Shown here: positions 23,413-35,437 of the stretch, piece by piece
Position numbering within the stretch: the first letter of the stretch is position 1
Layout of the letters: every line of letters starts with the position of its first letter
Assembly: GCA_000711775.1 (NCBI GenBank)
Contig: ARYC01001941.1
Span: 1 to 64,000, forward strand
Length of the DNA stretch: 64,000 nucleotides
From: Oxytricha trifallax
Taxonomy: Eukaryota; Ciliophora; Spirotrichea; Sporadotrichida; Oxytrichidae
Direction of reading: 5' to 3'
The notes under the pieces: model-generated
The model's input: only the letters and a program-made list of their open reading frames with translations
Database searches by the model: none
Told to the model about the DNA's origin: nothing
Position numbers and translations under genes: made by a program

Positions 23413-25360
23413 CTTAATTTTTATATATTTTATTAATCTACCTATTTTTAGGTTTATTTGATATGTATAATTATAATTATTGGTGATGTTTAAGTTCCTT
23501 AAGTGAAACAACATAATCTTAAACCCTATTTTATAACTTGATAATGATAATTAAATTCACCTGATTTTATATCGCAAGTTTAAACTGAATTTCAATACCT
23601 TGATTAATCAAACAAATATATTAAAAATTCGAATTTTAAGTCACTTAGTGAAAAAATAATTGCAATATCTCTAGATTCTTCAAGAAAGCTTGAAATTTTA
23701 ATATGAGAAAACTTCTAAAATTTATAATTTAGTGATTTTTATTAGGCAATAACATATTTTAATTCAAATAACAACGTTAACCATTCTTTAAATTATTCCT
23801 TTGTAAATAATCCCAAAGTCTTGAAAAATTAGTTAAAAAATATAATTAGTTAAACATTTCTTTTTTATTATTTAAGCAATTCTTAGCTATAAAGATAGAA
23901 TCGTTTTTAAATATACTAGAATTATCCGATCGTTCAAATTAATTTAAATGTGTTAGAATTATATTAGACAATCATATTTATTATAAAAATAATTATTATG
24001 AGTAAAATTAATTATACTGTTCAATTAACCTTATCTTAACTAATTTATTATAGAATTTTAAGTATTTTGTTGTAACGAAAATACAAATAATTAAGATAAT
24101 TTAAATGATTTACTTTTATATTTATTTCTGATATATTAAATAACCCATTTACTACTTAACTCCCTTTGATGTGCTTTATTAAATAAAATACGAGTTTTCT
24201 TAGCGCTAAGTCTTCTGCAAAATAATATTAATTCTGTTTTCCTTTTGGATATATCTTAAACTATATTTAAAGTTATTTTATTGTCAAGCAGTTACTTTTT
24301 CAGAGTTGAAATAGTTATTTGACAACCAATACTGCATTTCTGCATATTTTGGAGGATTATGTCTTTGGAGTTTAAGAATAAACTATTGTTGTTTCATTGC
24401 CTCTTTATTAATAAAGGATATTTACGGTAAATTTATTGCATAACTTAAAGGAAGTTAATCGTTTTTCCTTGCTTTTATAAATAATAAATTTAGATCACGC
24501 ATGTCAGTATGACTATTATCATCTATAACTTGTCAAAATAATATGATCAAAAATGAGATTGTAAATCATTTATTATTAATTATAAGAATATTCATTTCAG
24601 CATTATAAAACTTTTTTCTTAATTACCAACTAAATACTTAAATACAATATCTCTTTGTTTTAAATTTAATGGTAGGCTCTAATTTAATTTTCCTTTAAAG
24701 AAATTAAATTATGCATGCTTGAACTTTTAAATGAAAACAATTAAATCAAAGATTTCTATTAGAAAATAATTAAACATTTATTAACTAATTAGAGAATAAA
24801 TAACGTCCATCTGGTTAAACTAAGAGCAGTCTTATTTTATAATATATATAATAATGAGTATCTCAAGTAATATTTAATTGTTTACTAATGAAATGTATAA
24901 ACAGCTAAACCAAATAAACTTTATAGTTCTACTGAGTATTTAACTAGCAAGGAAAACCAGCACTAAATTTCAGCTACAACTATTATTTATTTGTTATGCA
25001 TCAAAAGCCTACTAAACCTAGAGATACTGATATTTTTGGAGTTATGAATGGTTATATTCAAAGAAATTAGAATACTCTATGTTTTTATTTTATTTAATTA
25101 ATATCAAAGATTTTATTAACTAAAGAACTATTGTATCCAAATATTTTTAAATATATATAATTGTAGTGAAAATACTAATATTTTGTTTTCAAACTCTAGT
25201 ATTTAAGTTCATACTTTTTACCACTGGTAATTTGGAGGGAAATCTTGGTAATGAAAACTTCAACGATTATCAAATTAGTAAATTAAACAGTATTTTTTGC
25301 TTACAAAAAATGATTGCAATTATTTTATTAAATACACAGTAATCATCAGATATTAAATTA
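23413..25360. other. AT-rich DNA without a recognisable gene
   Basis: No supported coding signal or repeat. Confidence 0.45.
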
Positions 25361-25488
25361 TTTATAGACATGCATAATGCAAAGATTTAGAAGAATTGGG
25401 GATTGATGGAGCTATTGTATTTATGGAAGAAGCTGAAAATTTGTTCATGGCTAACATAAAGAGAGAAACAGTAATAAAAATTAAATGA
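25361..25488 (+). CDS. Short hypothetical coding fragment
   Basis: After a T-rich stretch ending TTATTTATAG, a frame of about 40 codons reads DLEELGIDGAIVFMEEAENL and continues to a TGA ending at 25488. The acidic, well-formed helix suggests protein, but there is no start codon and the piece is short. It could be an exon or a small macronuclear-destined segment. Confidence 0.2.
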
Positions 25489-25836
25489 AATAGTAAATTA
25501 AGCTATGAAAATATTTAAGGACAAATTCACAACTTGAAGTATCAAATCAATAATGATTATTATCATATATTGATAGATTTATAATGAAATGTAAGATTAT
25601 TATTGCTTTAAAAAGTAAAACAAATTATTAGACTATATTTTTATGAACGTAATAATAATCTCATTGTAATTTTGAAAGAGAGTAATGGTATGAAATTTCA
25701 TGAAAGAACAGAAAAATAAAACTAAAGAAGGTGATTAACACTTGATGATTTAGAAATTTATAAAAATTGATAGAAGATACATCTATGATATTTTATATTT
25801 ATTAATATCAACAAATAATAATAATAATAATTTGGC
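25489..25836. other. AT-rich DNA ending in an AAT microsatellite
   Basis: No gene seen. 25811-25830 is a short (AAT)n run next to the SINE-like tail. Confidence 0.4.
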
Positions 25837-25870
25837 ACATTGAGACCTCTAGGGACCCCAGAACTTAATA
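25837..25870 (-). repeat. SINE-tail-like sequence (copy 2)
   Basis: On the minus strand TGGGGTCCCTAGAGGTCTCA lies beside an AAT-type microsatellite. The related sequence at 52114-52134 differs at about four of 21 positions. No tRNA-like head was found here, so the copy may be 5'-truncated. Confidence 0.4.
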
Positions 25871-26225
25871 TATGATGATATATAAGGGTTAAGCCCTTTT
25901 CATTTAATTAGTAGAGTGTCCTAATCAAAGGCACTCATAGCCTTTATAATACACCTTCATTTCTGAGAATTTCTTTTAATCTTATCTTTCTTTAAAAAAA
26001 TTAAGATTTAGAATAGCTCTTTTGGTCCCTCTTAGTAGTTGATCATCCGTGCTCTGACTTAAATGTCTAATTCCTAGTGTCAGTTTGAGTTCATAGATGA
26101 GTTCTTGAACAAGCTCTTAGTAGTCTTCTTAATTGTTCTTTCCCCTCTAGAACTTGTACAGGATTTTATAAATCCTCTTAGATCTAGGTTAATGCAAATT
26201 GTGAAGTTTAGGATCGTGTAGTTAA

Positions 26226-27230
26226 TCACACATGCTAATTTATCGATCCACTTTGGGTATAGTAGAAGTAATTTTTCCTTTATTCCCAAGTGCAAACATG
26301 TACTTCCAGTTCACATGCTTCTTATAGGAATACATTGTCAGGTATTGCTATCTTATTCCCTATTACCTCTGGGTAATTATGTCTAAGTTTTTCGTACATA
26401 TCAGATCCTATCTCATTCCTGAAATTTTAGTCCTCGTATGTATCTTCGTGGATATTTTTTATTTATTGAAAGTCAAACATCGTTCTTGAAGTATATCCGT
26501 CTTAGAATTGTTTATATACAGTTAAACCTAGATTATTTTATCATTAATTAAATTTTTTACTCAGTAGTTAAATTATTAGGGGCTGTTTTCTATTCTAAGA
26601 GCTTCCTTCCAATTCGGGTTATAAAATAGTTAAAAGTCTTAGGGTTGCTTGACATTCTTTATTAGGATATCTAAACTATTTTTGAAATTCATTTTGGAGG
26701 GGGTTTCAACAATAACTTATTTCTCTACTATTTTGTAGAGGTTTATATAATAGTTTTAGATCTTTTCGATGTTTTATCTTATTAGGTCTTTATGAAATAC
26801 ATTTGTGAATTCTCTTACTTCTTTTATGTAATAGTCTATTACTTCAGCGACAGTCTTTCTTTCAATATGTTCTAGTCTGGTCGGAAATTTCTGGTCATAA
26901 TCTGATCCTATTTTATTCTATATTAGATACCCTACCGATCTATGACGTCATTGGTGACTTCTCTCAGTCTTATGGGAAGATTTTTGTGGATGTCGTTTGA
27001 GATCCAAGCTAATTCTTATATGATTTTCCAAAATCTAGTGTTGACTCTCTAATTGAGTCTACAGTTAGATTTTTCGTGATTAAAGTAGAATTACATAACT
27101 TCTTAATAGCTTGAGTTGTAAAGTGCAGGGAATCTAATGAAGTATTTTTAACTGACTAGGCATGCACAGTAGATCCTTTAAAAGGATTTAATTTGTGCGT
27201 TATTAAGAAGGATTACTTCGTTAGGTACCT
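26226..27230 (-). pseudogene. Degenerate gene, unknown family
   Basis: Minus-strand blocks in order: KNTSLDSLHFTTQAIKKL (about 27150-27000); AWISNDIHKNLPIRLREV (about 27000); a 128-codon frame 26947-26561 containing NKIGSDYDQKFPTRLEHIER and EVIDYYIKEVREFTNVFHKD; then an ATG-initiated 84-codon frame 26480-26226 with NEIGSDMYEKLRHNYPEVIG. IGSD followed by a Tyr/Lys-rich helix occurs in both last blocks, hinting at an internal duplication. Frames are separated by TGAs and single-base shifts. The block is distinctly more G+C-rich than its flanks. It is probably a decayed mobile-element or multigene-family gene; the product is unknown. Confidence 0.45.
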
Positions 27231-28594
27231 GAAGAGTTATGCTAGACTAGAGCATTTTATTTCTCTATGGGTGTATTCATTGATGATTTTTCCAGGTGTG
27301 GGCTAAGTATGTCTATTCCATAGATCAAATTGTCAGTTTTAGAGTTCCACATTCAATGAATATTAATAATTATTATATAAAAAATATTAATTTTGTCATT
27401 AATTAGTTGCTATTAACAAACTATACTTCATATAATTTAGTCAAATTAATACATTTAACAACAACTTCAAATATATTTTTAAAAAAATGATATATCTATT
27501 GGTAACATAATTTATCTTTACTTGAAATTAATTTCTAAATAAATATAGTAAATTAATATAATTTATAAATATGCTAAAGAATCTATTAAACTTATAATAA
27601 CTTTAATAGATTAAAAGCAAATTAAAATCAGCATAACTACACATGATCCTTCAAAAAAAAGTACTTATAGTAAGCTTTTAAAGATTACAATAAAAATGAA
27701 TTAGTAGTTTTATATCATTTTTATTGATATTTTATTTAAAATAGAGTTATTTTTGCTAAATTGATTTTGTATCTGAAGATTTAATTTCAATCATAAAAAC
27801 TAGCAAACCTATACTTTAAATATTAATGAAGGAAATCTAATCAACTACATCAATTGGTTTTCTGAAGCTTAAGTTAATCTTGAAATAAACTTTGACCTAA
27901 ATTTAATTAAATCAAAAAACTTTCTATAATTAATATATTCAAAAACTCACATTTTATATAAGCAAGGAAATAGGTATTGTCTATAAATATGAAATTCGAA
28001 TTATTTTGGATTCATTTAGTAAGGACATGCATTTGGTCATTACTTAAGCATCCTTGACATTTGAAATTGTCATTAAAGAAATTTAAAGCTACTAATAAAG
28101 TAATTATTTTAAATCAAATACTTCGATATATTTTCTTAAAAATTGTTGGTTTGATTGTTTAAATGAATTACATTATAAATCAAAGAAATTTTTGAATTTT
28201 TCCTGCTTATACTCATTATTAGACATTCTTACTGTTTGAGGATTATGCTAAACTATTAAGTGATCTCTAGCTATAAAAATAAACAATTCTATTTTTTCAA
28301 AGTTATTGAACAATTTCAATGACTTTGCAGCTTTAATTGATAATTATAATAATAATAGTAATAATAATAATAACAATAACAATAATTATATCACTTCGCT
28401 GTCTTAAGGAATAAGGAGTATATAATTAGTTTTTAATATATATATTAACTTCAGTCAATACTAAGTTGACTTATGTCTGATGGGAATTTAGTGAATTTAA
28501 GAAATTTAAATTATCAAAACAATAGCATTTCTAAGTAGTATAATTTATATTTTTCTTCTTCATTTTAATTTGTTTGTCTAATTTTCTTTTTTCG
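27231..28594. other. AT-rich DNA with an (AAT/AAC)n run
   Basis: No gene seen. 28338-28392 is an imperfect AAT/AAC trinucleotide run. Confidence 0.5.
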
Positions 28595-28798
28595 TTGATG
28601 ATGCCTTTATAAGAAAAATGGTATACAAAGTAGATTTGTTAAATGAATAGCATAGTTTAAATCCTATTTCAGAGGATTTACAAAACTTTATATCACTATT
28701 GACTGATAACATCATAAGAATTGTCCTCCAAATGGTAAGCATGTTGCGAATTAGGAAGAAAGGTAGTAGAAAGTCTTGCAAATTGAGCTCATATTCCT
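28595..28798 (+). CDS. Hypothetical coding fragment
   Basis: A 67-codon frame with TAG as Gln reads VDDAFIRKMVYKVDLLNEQ, then PISEDLQNFISLLTDNIIRI, then a basic end (RIRKKGSRKSCK) before TGA. The run of amphipathic helices with a basic tail is faintly like a histone-fold protein, but no diagnostic motif is present. The other strand also carries an ORF that I judge to be its shadow. No start codon is certain. Confidence 0.3.
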
Positions 28799-29058
28799 GA
28801 TGGGCTTATTTTCAGTCTATATATTTAACTGAAAACGATCGGATATTTCCTAGTGAGCTCAAGCAATTAATACCTGGCCGACTTTCCTCTGTTAGTATTT
28901 CGTCTTTCTTATCAATGGTTCTAGCCATGAATATTAGAAGGGCTAAAATTAAATCATTGTTAATGATTTAATTGAATATTTAGAGAATTGGAAGAAGACT
29001 TTATTGGAATTTGTATTATATTACTTTCTATTAACAAGTTTATTATACAAAAATTAGC

Positions 29059-29211
29059 ATGAATAACTATGTCTTTTTGTTTAGCCTATATGATATTGAA
29101 TTGAAAGTCTCAAAGAACATTTGCTTCACATCTTACTTTGAGAAATTAGCTAAAGGATAATTTATGAGCTAGTTATTCATTGATGGTATTCTTTTTAGGC
29201 ATGTTTCATGA
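29059..29211 (+). CDS. Short hypothetical ORF
   Basis: ATG to TGA, 50 residues with TAA/TAG as Gln (MNNYVFLFSLYDIELKVSK at the start). It lies 260 bases after the fragment at 28.6 kb on the same strand and might belong to the same locus. No motif recognised. Confidence 0.2.
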
Positions 29212-29378
29212 TTCATTGCATATTTATTTATAGCTAATGAATCATCAAAGTAATTTTGGAGTATTTCTCAAATTTTCTTCAATCTGATAGAGCATTTTAT
29301 TGTTGTTCTTATATAATACATCCATGAAACTGACTTCCAATAAGCTTATTTTTAATCTATACAACACTATTGTGCATG

Positions 29379-29399
29379 TATATATATATATATATATAT
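29379..29399. repeat. (TA)n microsatellite
   Basis: About ten TA units without interruption. Confidence 0.95.
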
Positions 29400-29910
29400 G
29401 TTTTGTCAGGATTATGTTAATTATATCTGGTACAATCGATTAGTTACTGGTTTTTACTAATTAGAAGATTTAGACTCATTTTAAGGTCAGTACTAAATAG
29501 GATCTAGGTATTACTCCTTAATTAGCATAGTCATGGAATAGGCTTCTAAAATACTCAGAATATAAAAGAGATCAACGATATTCGATTAGGTTTGTTGGAG
29601 AATGTTAGGTTTAATATTAAAATAGTTGATGAGATAGTTTACTAGTGCCTAGATCTCAGTCTACTTTCCTGAGTATACTCTAAATAAGTAATGAGAGAGA
29701 AAAAGTAAGAGTGAACTTCTAGCGTTGGGTGTGTTGCTGAGCTAAGCTTGTCGATATTAGTAGCTATAGTATACAAATTTTTGTACAAAATTTTTATCTT
29801 AAGTCTGTAAATTGAATAAGTTGCCCTTAGAAGGCTTTGTAAAGATTTGATTAATTTCTCATTTTTCGTTAAATTGGTTAACATCTCTAATTATTAATTT
29901 TCTAATTTAA
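29400..29910. other. Unassigned DNA with weak coding signal
   Basis: Both strands show open frames of 60-80 codons at 29460-29880, but none carries a recognisable motif. WNRLLKYSEYKRDQR at about 29540-29590 recalls a stretch of the 16 kb transposase only faintly. Confidence 0.25.
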
Positions 29911-30330
29911 TATTGTAGAAATACATTTGAATTTGGAAAATTAATTTAAATTAAAATAGTAATAACTTTAAATCTTAGCAGTTAAAGTTGGCCAATTTGA
30001 ACGATCTTGGGCACATTCGATAGAGAATTCAAAATTAGCTGGACTTTACTATTGGCGGTACTTTTTTATCGCATCAAGGGAGTTAGTTAACTCAACTTTA
30101 ATTAAACACATCTAAATACATTTAATTATACCCTCAAATTAAAGTTGAGTTAACTAACTCACTTGATGCGATAAAAAAGTACCGCCAATAGTAAAGTCCA
30201 GCTAATTTTGAATTCTCTATCGAATGTGCCCAAGATCGTTCAAATTGGCCAACTTTAACTGCCAAGATTTAAAGTTATTACTATTTTAATTTAAATTAAT
30301 TTTCCAAATTCAAATGTATTTCTACAATAC
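29911..30330. mobile_element. Foldback MITE, family 2 (copy 1), ~420 bp
   Basis: The arms of about 195 bp are almost perfect inverted copies around a loop of about 30 bp (30105-30135). The ends are TATTGTAGAAAT and ATTTCTACAATA, with TA at each edge. Arms contain AGTTGGCCAATTTGAACGAT and AGCTGGACTTTACTATTGGC. Non-coding. The near-perfect arms suggest recent activity or conversion. Confidence 0.92.
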
Positions 30331-30757
30331 TGTTTCTATCAATGAGAATAGATAAAGTTTACCTTAATGTTAATTTCATTATTTTATTTGTGAATTCTTT
30401 AATCAAGATGACAGTGGTTAAATCTGTCTCCTTCTATAATTTAAACTTTTACTTTTCTATAAATGCTTTTTATCTATTTAAAAATATTAATAATTATAAA
30501 ATTTAGCTTTTACAATTCACACACGAATATTCTAGTCTTTCATGAAAGAATTTTTATGAAATAATTATTAAAGTAATTAGAAAATATGGTAATTTAATGT
30601 ATGAAGATAAATGATAAGAATTTCATAAGTTTATTTTATAATTTAAAAATTAGAATGATATGGACACAATAATGGCGATAAGTTAAGGGAGGACAGTAGT
30701 GAACTACGGAATGAGTCGCTATTGAAGTATTCATTAAAATTTTTAAACATTCACCAA
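30331..30757. other. AT-rich spacer
   Basis: No gene seen. Confidence 0.5.
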
Positions 30758-30994
30758 ATGAGAAGTTGCTGCCTAATCAACGAAACTGGGGACACAACGA
30801 AGTTCAACTAAATTATAAGTGACCATAAATTGGTTGACTTAGACAATAAAACCCAAGTTGAAGTGGTCGCGAACATGCTATGGTTGGATGACAGAATTAG
30901 AGGACTAGTAATGTAACAAAAGATCATAAAGCTATTCATAAGGACATATAATAAGAAATAAAAGGAGGCAAAATCGACATAATCCATAAATTGA
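30758..30994 (+). CDS. Hypothetical ORF, first part of a decayed element
   Basis: ATG to TGA, 78 residues: MRSCCLINETGDTTKFNQII, a DHKLVDLDNKTQVEVVANML helix and a basic C-terminus (TYNKKQKEAKS). The region 30.75-33.1 kb is consistently GC-richer than its surroundings and coding-like on the plus strand, so this ORF is probably the 5' part of the same element as the next two entries. Function unknown. Confidence 0.4.
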
Positions 30995-31151
30995 AAAAAA
31001 AAACTTTGAATTATCAGAAGAAAAGAGAAGAATAGACAATTAAAAATGAATTCGAGAACTGTTAAGATTATAATTAATTTATCAAATTGAGAAATTAAAA
31101 AGGGAGGATCCTACAATCAAAAACATAAAAGGATAATTAATAATTATTAAG

Positions 31152-32297
31152 ATGGAAGAGCAGAAAGAGAAATCTAGCCAACGAAGACACAGTCATAGAT
31201 ACAGCAGTTAAGTAGAGGACTACAGAGGAAAGGAGACCAATAGGAAGGCACAGTTTTGGTAGAAAGTGAAAGAGGTCAGGTATGAGCACAGGGATAGAAG
31301 CAAGAACCAGGAAACTCTTGGATCATGAGAAAACGGAAGTCGGAAAGATCCAATAAATATATAAATAGGATTCAAAAGCAGACTGAAGATCGGAGAGACT
31401 AACCCCAGTTAGAAAATAAATGAGGCACAACCTCAAAGGACCAACCTAGATAAGCATGGAGACGGCACAACTTGTGTACAGGCGTACGAGATGAAGCTTA
31501 AAAACCTTATAGATCTCTCGGAAGTCTAATGCTAAGGCTTTGAAAAAATCATAATTGCAAAAAAGAGGTGGTTCCCAATAGTCGCAAAAATGATAACGAT
31601 AGTTTGTTGCCCAAGCACCATAAACAAGATTTAAAAAGCCCTCATCAGAAGACTATAAGATAGAGAGGATGCTAAAAGAAAAGGGATGTGGGAATGGGAT
31701 CTGTGGACAGAAAATCAATAAAACCACTGGAGGAAAATACTAGAACTGGTTACATGAGGACCTGATCTCTGGAAAACACATTCAAGAGGAAAAATGGAGA
31801 TATGCGTAAGGCAAATTGAGGAGGCTTAGTTTTGCGAATAAAGAATCGCGCAAATGGTTCTCCCCCAATAGTCCTGAGCAACAATGGGATAACACAGTTA
31901 GAGAAGAGTATAAGGGCAACAAACTGGAAGATTGAGAATGTAAGATTCTGGAGAGAGGCACATGACGTAAAAAGCGTAATCATACCAGTGAGCTGCTAAA
32001 GCATATTAATGAACTGAAAGAATTGAGAGGTAATAAAGATCACTAATAAGTCAGGAGAAATGGAAATATACGACTCTAGAAAAAGAGTAGGAAATCTCGC
32101 AATAATCTAAAAATATACCTAAGTGAAATGAACCTAATGGTAAAAGAGATATCGAGAAAAGAGTTCTAGGCATAGAAAATAAAATGCAAATCAGAAATTA
32201 ACTAAGTTCAAGACTCAGAGGACTGCGGAGTGACGGCAATCAAAATAATTATGAAAAAATAACATAGAAAATTTAAGAAATTAATAATAAATTAGAA
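31152..32297 (+). pseudogene. Degenerate ORF of the same unknown element
   Basis: ATG at 31152 starts a basic, charged protein (MEEQKEKSSQRRHSHRYSSQ) that continues in one frame through a TGA near 31327 to about 31750 (MWEWDLWTENQQNHW). It then shifts by one base (NWLHEDLISGKHIQEEKWRY, KWFSPNSPEQQWDN) and goes on with further TGAs to about 32297. With two or three point changes it would be one protein of about 380 residues. Trp-rich helices and a very basic N-terminus suggest a nucleic-acid-binding protein, but no domain was recognised and no reverse transcriptase or integrase motif was found. Confidence 0.45.
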
Positions 32298-32310
32298 TTG
32301 AATCAATATA

Positions 32311-33103
32311 ATGGCAGACATGAGGCAGCTGGTTGTTCAACAAAATTTGTAAGTTACAAAAAACATATTTAAATTTTTTATATTTTAGCAATACTAGTCA
32401 ACAAGAGACACTGGAGCATTAGACAGAGACTTCAGAAGACACCTATTACGATTGAGAACGATTTGAATATTTTGGATAGATGGTTCAAAATATGAAGGTT
32501 ACTGGAAGAACAATAAAGCTGTGCTTAGATATGGCTTTTGATGAATACTATCCAAATACTTGTTTATTTAATCCATTTTCATTTTAAAATAATCATTTCC
32601 ACTTATTTTTCATAAATATCTACAAGGAGAGCCTATATTCTAGATTTTCTCTGAAGATTGGGTTAAAATGCAGAGATTCTACCTAATGTTCAATCTTGAG
32701 ATTGGTAAATCAGGTATAGCAATAGAAGAAAAGGATATGGAGTCGATTACAAATAAAAGGAATTAGAAACTATGGCAAGAAGAGAATGGGATTTTAAAAA
32801 CGGACTTCATTACTCAAGTAGATACTTGTGGCGAGTTAGTTTCTAGAGAAGGGAGTAAAATTCCAATTTGAACAATATCATGAGGTACAGGAAAGAAATT
32901 TCGATGAGGTAGATGAGAATCCAGCAGTAGTTGGAAACTATCTCCTTACACAAAAAACGGATGGTGATACAAGGGGTGGAGGAAGAAACCAGGAAACTAT
33001 AAACCAAGACTCATTTAGGAACAAACTAGAAGTCAGACGAATATCACAACAGATGAGCAGATTAATAGAAATTGAACAGAGATCAGATATTAGACTTGAA
33101 TGA
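32311..33103 (+). pseudogene. Intron-containing ORF of the same unknown element (copy A)
   Basis: ATG at 32311 (MADMRQLVVQQN) is followed by a 40-base GTAAG...TTTTAG intron (32349-32388). The frame resumes as NTSQQETLEHQTETSED, then after one TGA MVQNMKVTGRTIKLCLDMAF and DEYYPNTCLF. A shifted frame carries EDWVKMQRFYLMFNLEIGK, and another ends with FQFEQYHEVQERNFDEVDE, NPAVVGNYLLTQKTDGD and RISQQMSRLIEIEQRSDIR before TGA at 33101-33103. The last two blocks have counterparts at 50.6-51.05 kb, so this is a repeated, formerly coding family. Function unknown. Confidence 0.5.
32349..32388 (+). other. Predicted 40-nt spliceosomal intron
   Basis: GTAAGTTAC at the 5' end, an AT-only interior and TATTTTAG at the 3' end. 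Removal keeps the frame open across NF|NTSQQ. The intron of the zinc-finger/kinase ORF at 55049-55088 is also 40 nt. Confidence 0.6.
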
Positions 33104-34211
33104 AGAAGAAGGAGTGATTAGAAACAAAAAGTAATAAGATAAAAAGTTGTAATGAATTACAGTTCAGCAATTTATGTTTCACTTTGTGTATTTGTGAACT
33201 TTTAATTCCCTTCAGTAATTTACTATATATCTAATTTAAAAATTATAATTAAATGCAAAAGCAATCTTCAGTTAGTTAAATTATTAATTTTTTTATTTAA
33301 AATAATTTTTTTAAAATGGAATTTATTCAATAATTGTTGTTCATGAAAGTAAATTTGAATAAAAATTGAGATATTTTTAATTGTCTCAACATATTCATTT
33401 TATATATGTTTAAACAAATTTTATAATGAATTTCTTTTGAATTATTACATTTTATTTGATAAATGATTAAGAATTTTTATATAATTGACTTTAAATGAAA
33501 GACATCATTAAGAATATATGAGCTCATGTAATAATAGAGTATTTGTTACCAGATGTTTTATGAAAGCTATTGATGAATTTCCCAAAGATATTTTGATTCT
33601 ATTAAACTTATGACCTCAATATTAACCATTTATATATATTCAGGACATTTTAATATCATACAGTTAGGACTTCGAATGGCTTATAAGCCAATTCTTAATT
33701 TAGGGTTTACATTGCCTTTTATGTACTCTATAAGTAAGAAAAAGATATTTAATATATCAATTTTACTAAAATTTAGATGTGTACTAGTTTTAATGAATTT
33801 TTTAAAAATTTAGTTATTGATATAATTATTACTATTTCAATTAAACATTTAATAGTTTAATAAATCCTAATTATTTCGATTATGGAAACACAATAAATGG
33901 TGCTTGAAAAGAACTTATTTTCCTTTTGAGATTCAAGGTCGACGATTTTACAATTCTTTGAACTAAAATAATGTTAATTTTACAGGTATAAAAACAAGAA
34001 GAAAATCAAAATATTTTAGGCTTATTCATAAACACCTCAAGTCCAAATCATTACAATCATGATTGATTTATAAATTTTACTTATCATATCTGCTTATTAG
34101 TAAATTATATTCTTACTTAACTTTTTCGTCACTAAATTACACTTTCTTTTCATAAATATTATTTTAACTTTTAAGAAAGCCTATCTTTTTCAATAATTAG
34201 ATACCCAAAAG
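33104..34211. other. AT-rich DNA without a recognisable gene
   Basis: The first 130 bases after the stop resemble 51.10-51.23 kb (AATTTATGTTTCACTTTGTG and TTTGTGAACTTTTAATTCCC against related words), so the element's 3' flank extends to about 33240. Beyond that nothing is seen. Confidence 0.4.
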
Positions 34212-34479
34212 ATAAAACCCCATGATTCTTTTAAAAATTAAGATAGGAGGGTATTTATAATTAATCAAAAATTTAATTATTATTGGCCAGAATGGTTTAA
34301 AATTAGCATGAAAACAAATATACGCATCCTCATTGGTTTAATTTAAATGGAAAATTATTTGAGCCAGTAGTTTTGATAATTGGGCTGATCATTTAAATAT
34401 TACGCCAATATTAATTAAATTTTTGATTAATTATAAATACCCCCCTATCTTAATTCTTACAAGAATCATGGGGTTTTAT
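34212..34479. mobile_element. Foldback MITE, family 3 (copy 2), 268 bp
   Basis: Ends ATAAAACCCCAT and ATGGGGTTTTAT. The arms of about 80 bases include AGATAGGAGGGTATTTATAA and its inverse, and the centre contains AGCCAGTAGTTTTGATAATT. It has the same ends and the same 268-bp length as 23145-23412. The terminal AAAACCCC equals a ciliate C4A4 telomere unit. Confidence 0.9.
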
Positions 34480-34500
34480 CTACATTTCTCAATGAAAGAT

Positions 34501-35437
34501 TCATTTTAGAATAACTTAAAAAACTAAACTTTAGACTTTGAATAAAATAAAATTTGATTATTTAAGTTTAATAAAGAACATTTAAATTTTAAAGTAAGAA
34601 ATATCAAAGCTAAATTATAACATGAGCTATAATATCATAGGAATATACTATATTATTTTAGAATTTATTAGAACAATCATTATATATATAAGCTGAAACT
34701 TGCTATTTTATTCTTTATTCTTCATATTTTGTTCATTCTACTGTTCTATTGCTTAACTCTGCCTTTTTCTTTATAGCATACTTTAATTATTTAAATATTT
34801 ATTATCTTTTTTTCTAATATAATTGAGATTAATTGATAAATAAATATATGCTCTTGATCTATCTCCACTTATGAATAGTTTCTGTGGGCCAAGTCTTTTC
34901 AGTTTACCTATAAGTCTTTAATCATTTTGTTAATTCCTTTCTCTTTATTTATACGTTATTATGACACTACACTCTTCTTTTTTGTGACTCTTACTCTTTC
35001 CTTCTCTACTTTTGATATTTTTGTACCGTCAATCTCCATTTTTGTTAATCAAGACTTAAGATTATGTCGTATTTTTGCTTGTCTTCTAATCATTCGTAAA
35101 TATTTCAAATGTTATTTCCCCAAGAGAGTCAAAGAGAGTTTTATACTAGTATAGCTACCATTTCACATTCTTAAGGATCCACCGTGATCTTAATCTCAAC
35201 CTTTTAAATATAATAACTTCATTATAATTGTTAAAATTTAATGCTATTACTAACTTATATGTCTTTTTATTTAATTTTAATTTATGATAAAATACTTTCT
35301 TTTGATCTCCATTAAACACATATTTATAGTACTTTTGAATATAACTAAATTTGTGTAATTTTAAATATTCCTTTGATAATTGATTGTAATTAAAAATCAC
35401 TTAAATATATTATGAATGCTTAAGTATCCTGCATCAT
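34501..35437 (-). CDS. Hypothetical ORF with one in-frame TGA
   Basis: On the minus strand a frame opens after TGA near 35440, runs 130 codons to TGA at 35029-35031, and continues open to about 34501. The first part (KLHKFSYIQKYYKYVFNGDQ; IFKRLRLRSRWILKNVKWQL; LFDSLGEITFEIFTND) looks like a beta-rich folded domain. The part after the TGA is highly basic (NIKSREGKSKSHKK) and fades into AT-rich chance sequence. No obvious ATG; no family recognised. TGA could be a mutated TGG. Confidence 0.3.

Noticed and set aside
23236-23514. Minus-strand ORF across the foldback at 23.1-23.4 kb
   Set aside because: It lies almost wholly inside the inverted-repeat element and its protein is a by-product of that repeat.
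30758-33103. LINE retrotransposon
   Set aside because: No reverse-transcriptase or endonuclease motif could be found in any frame examined, and a spliceosomal intron is present.
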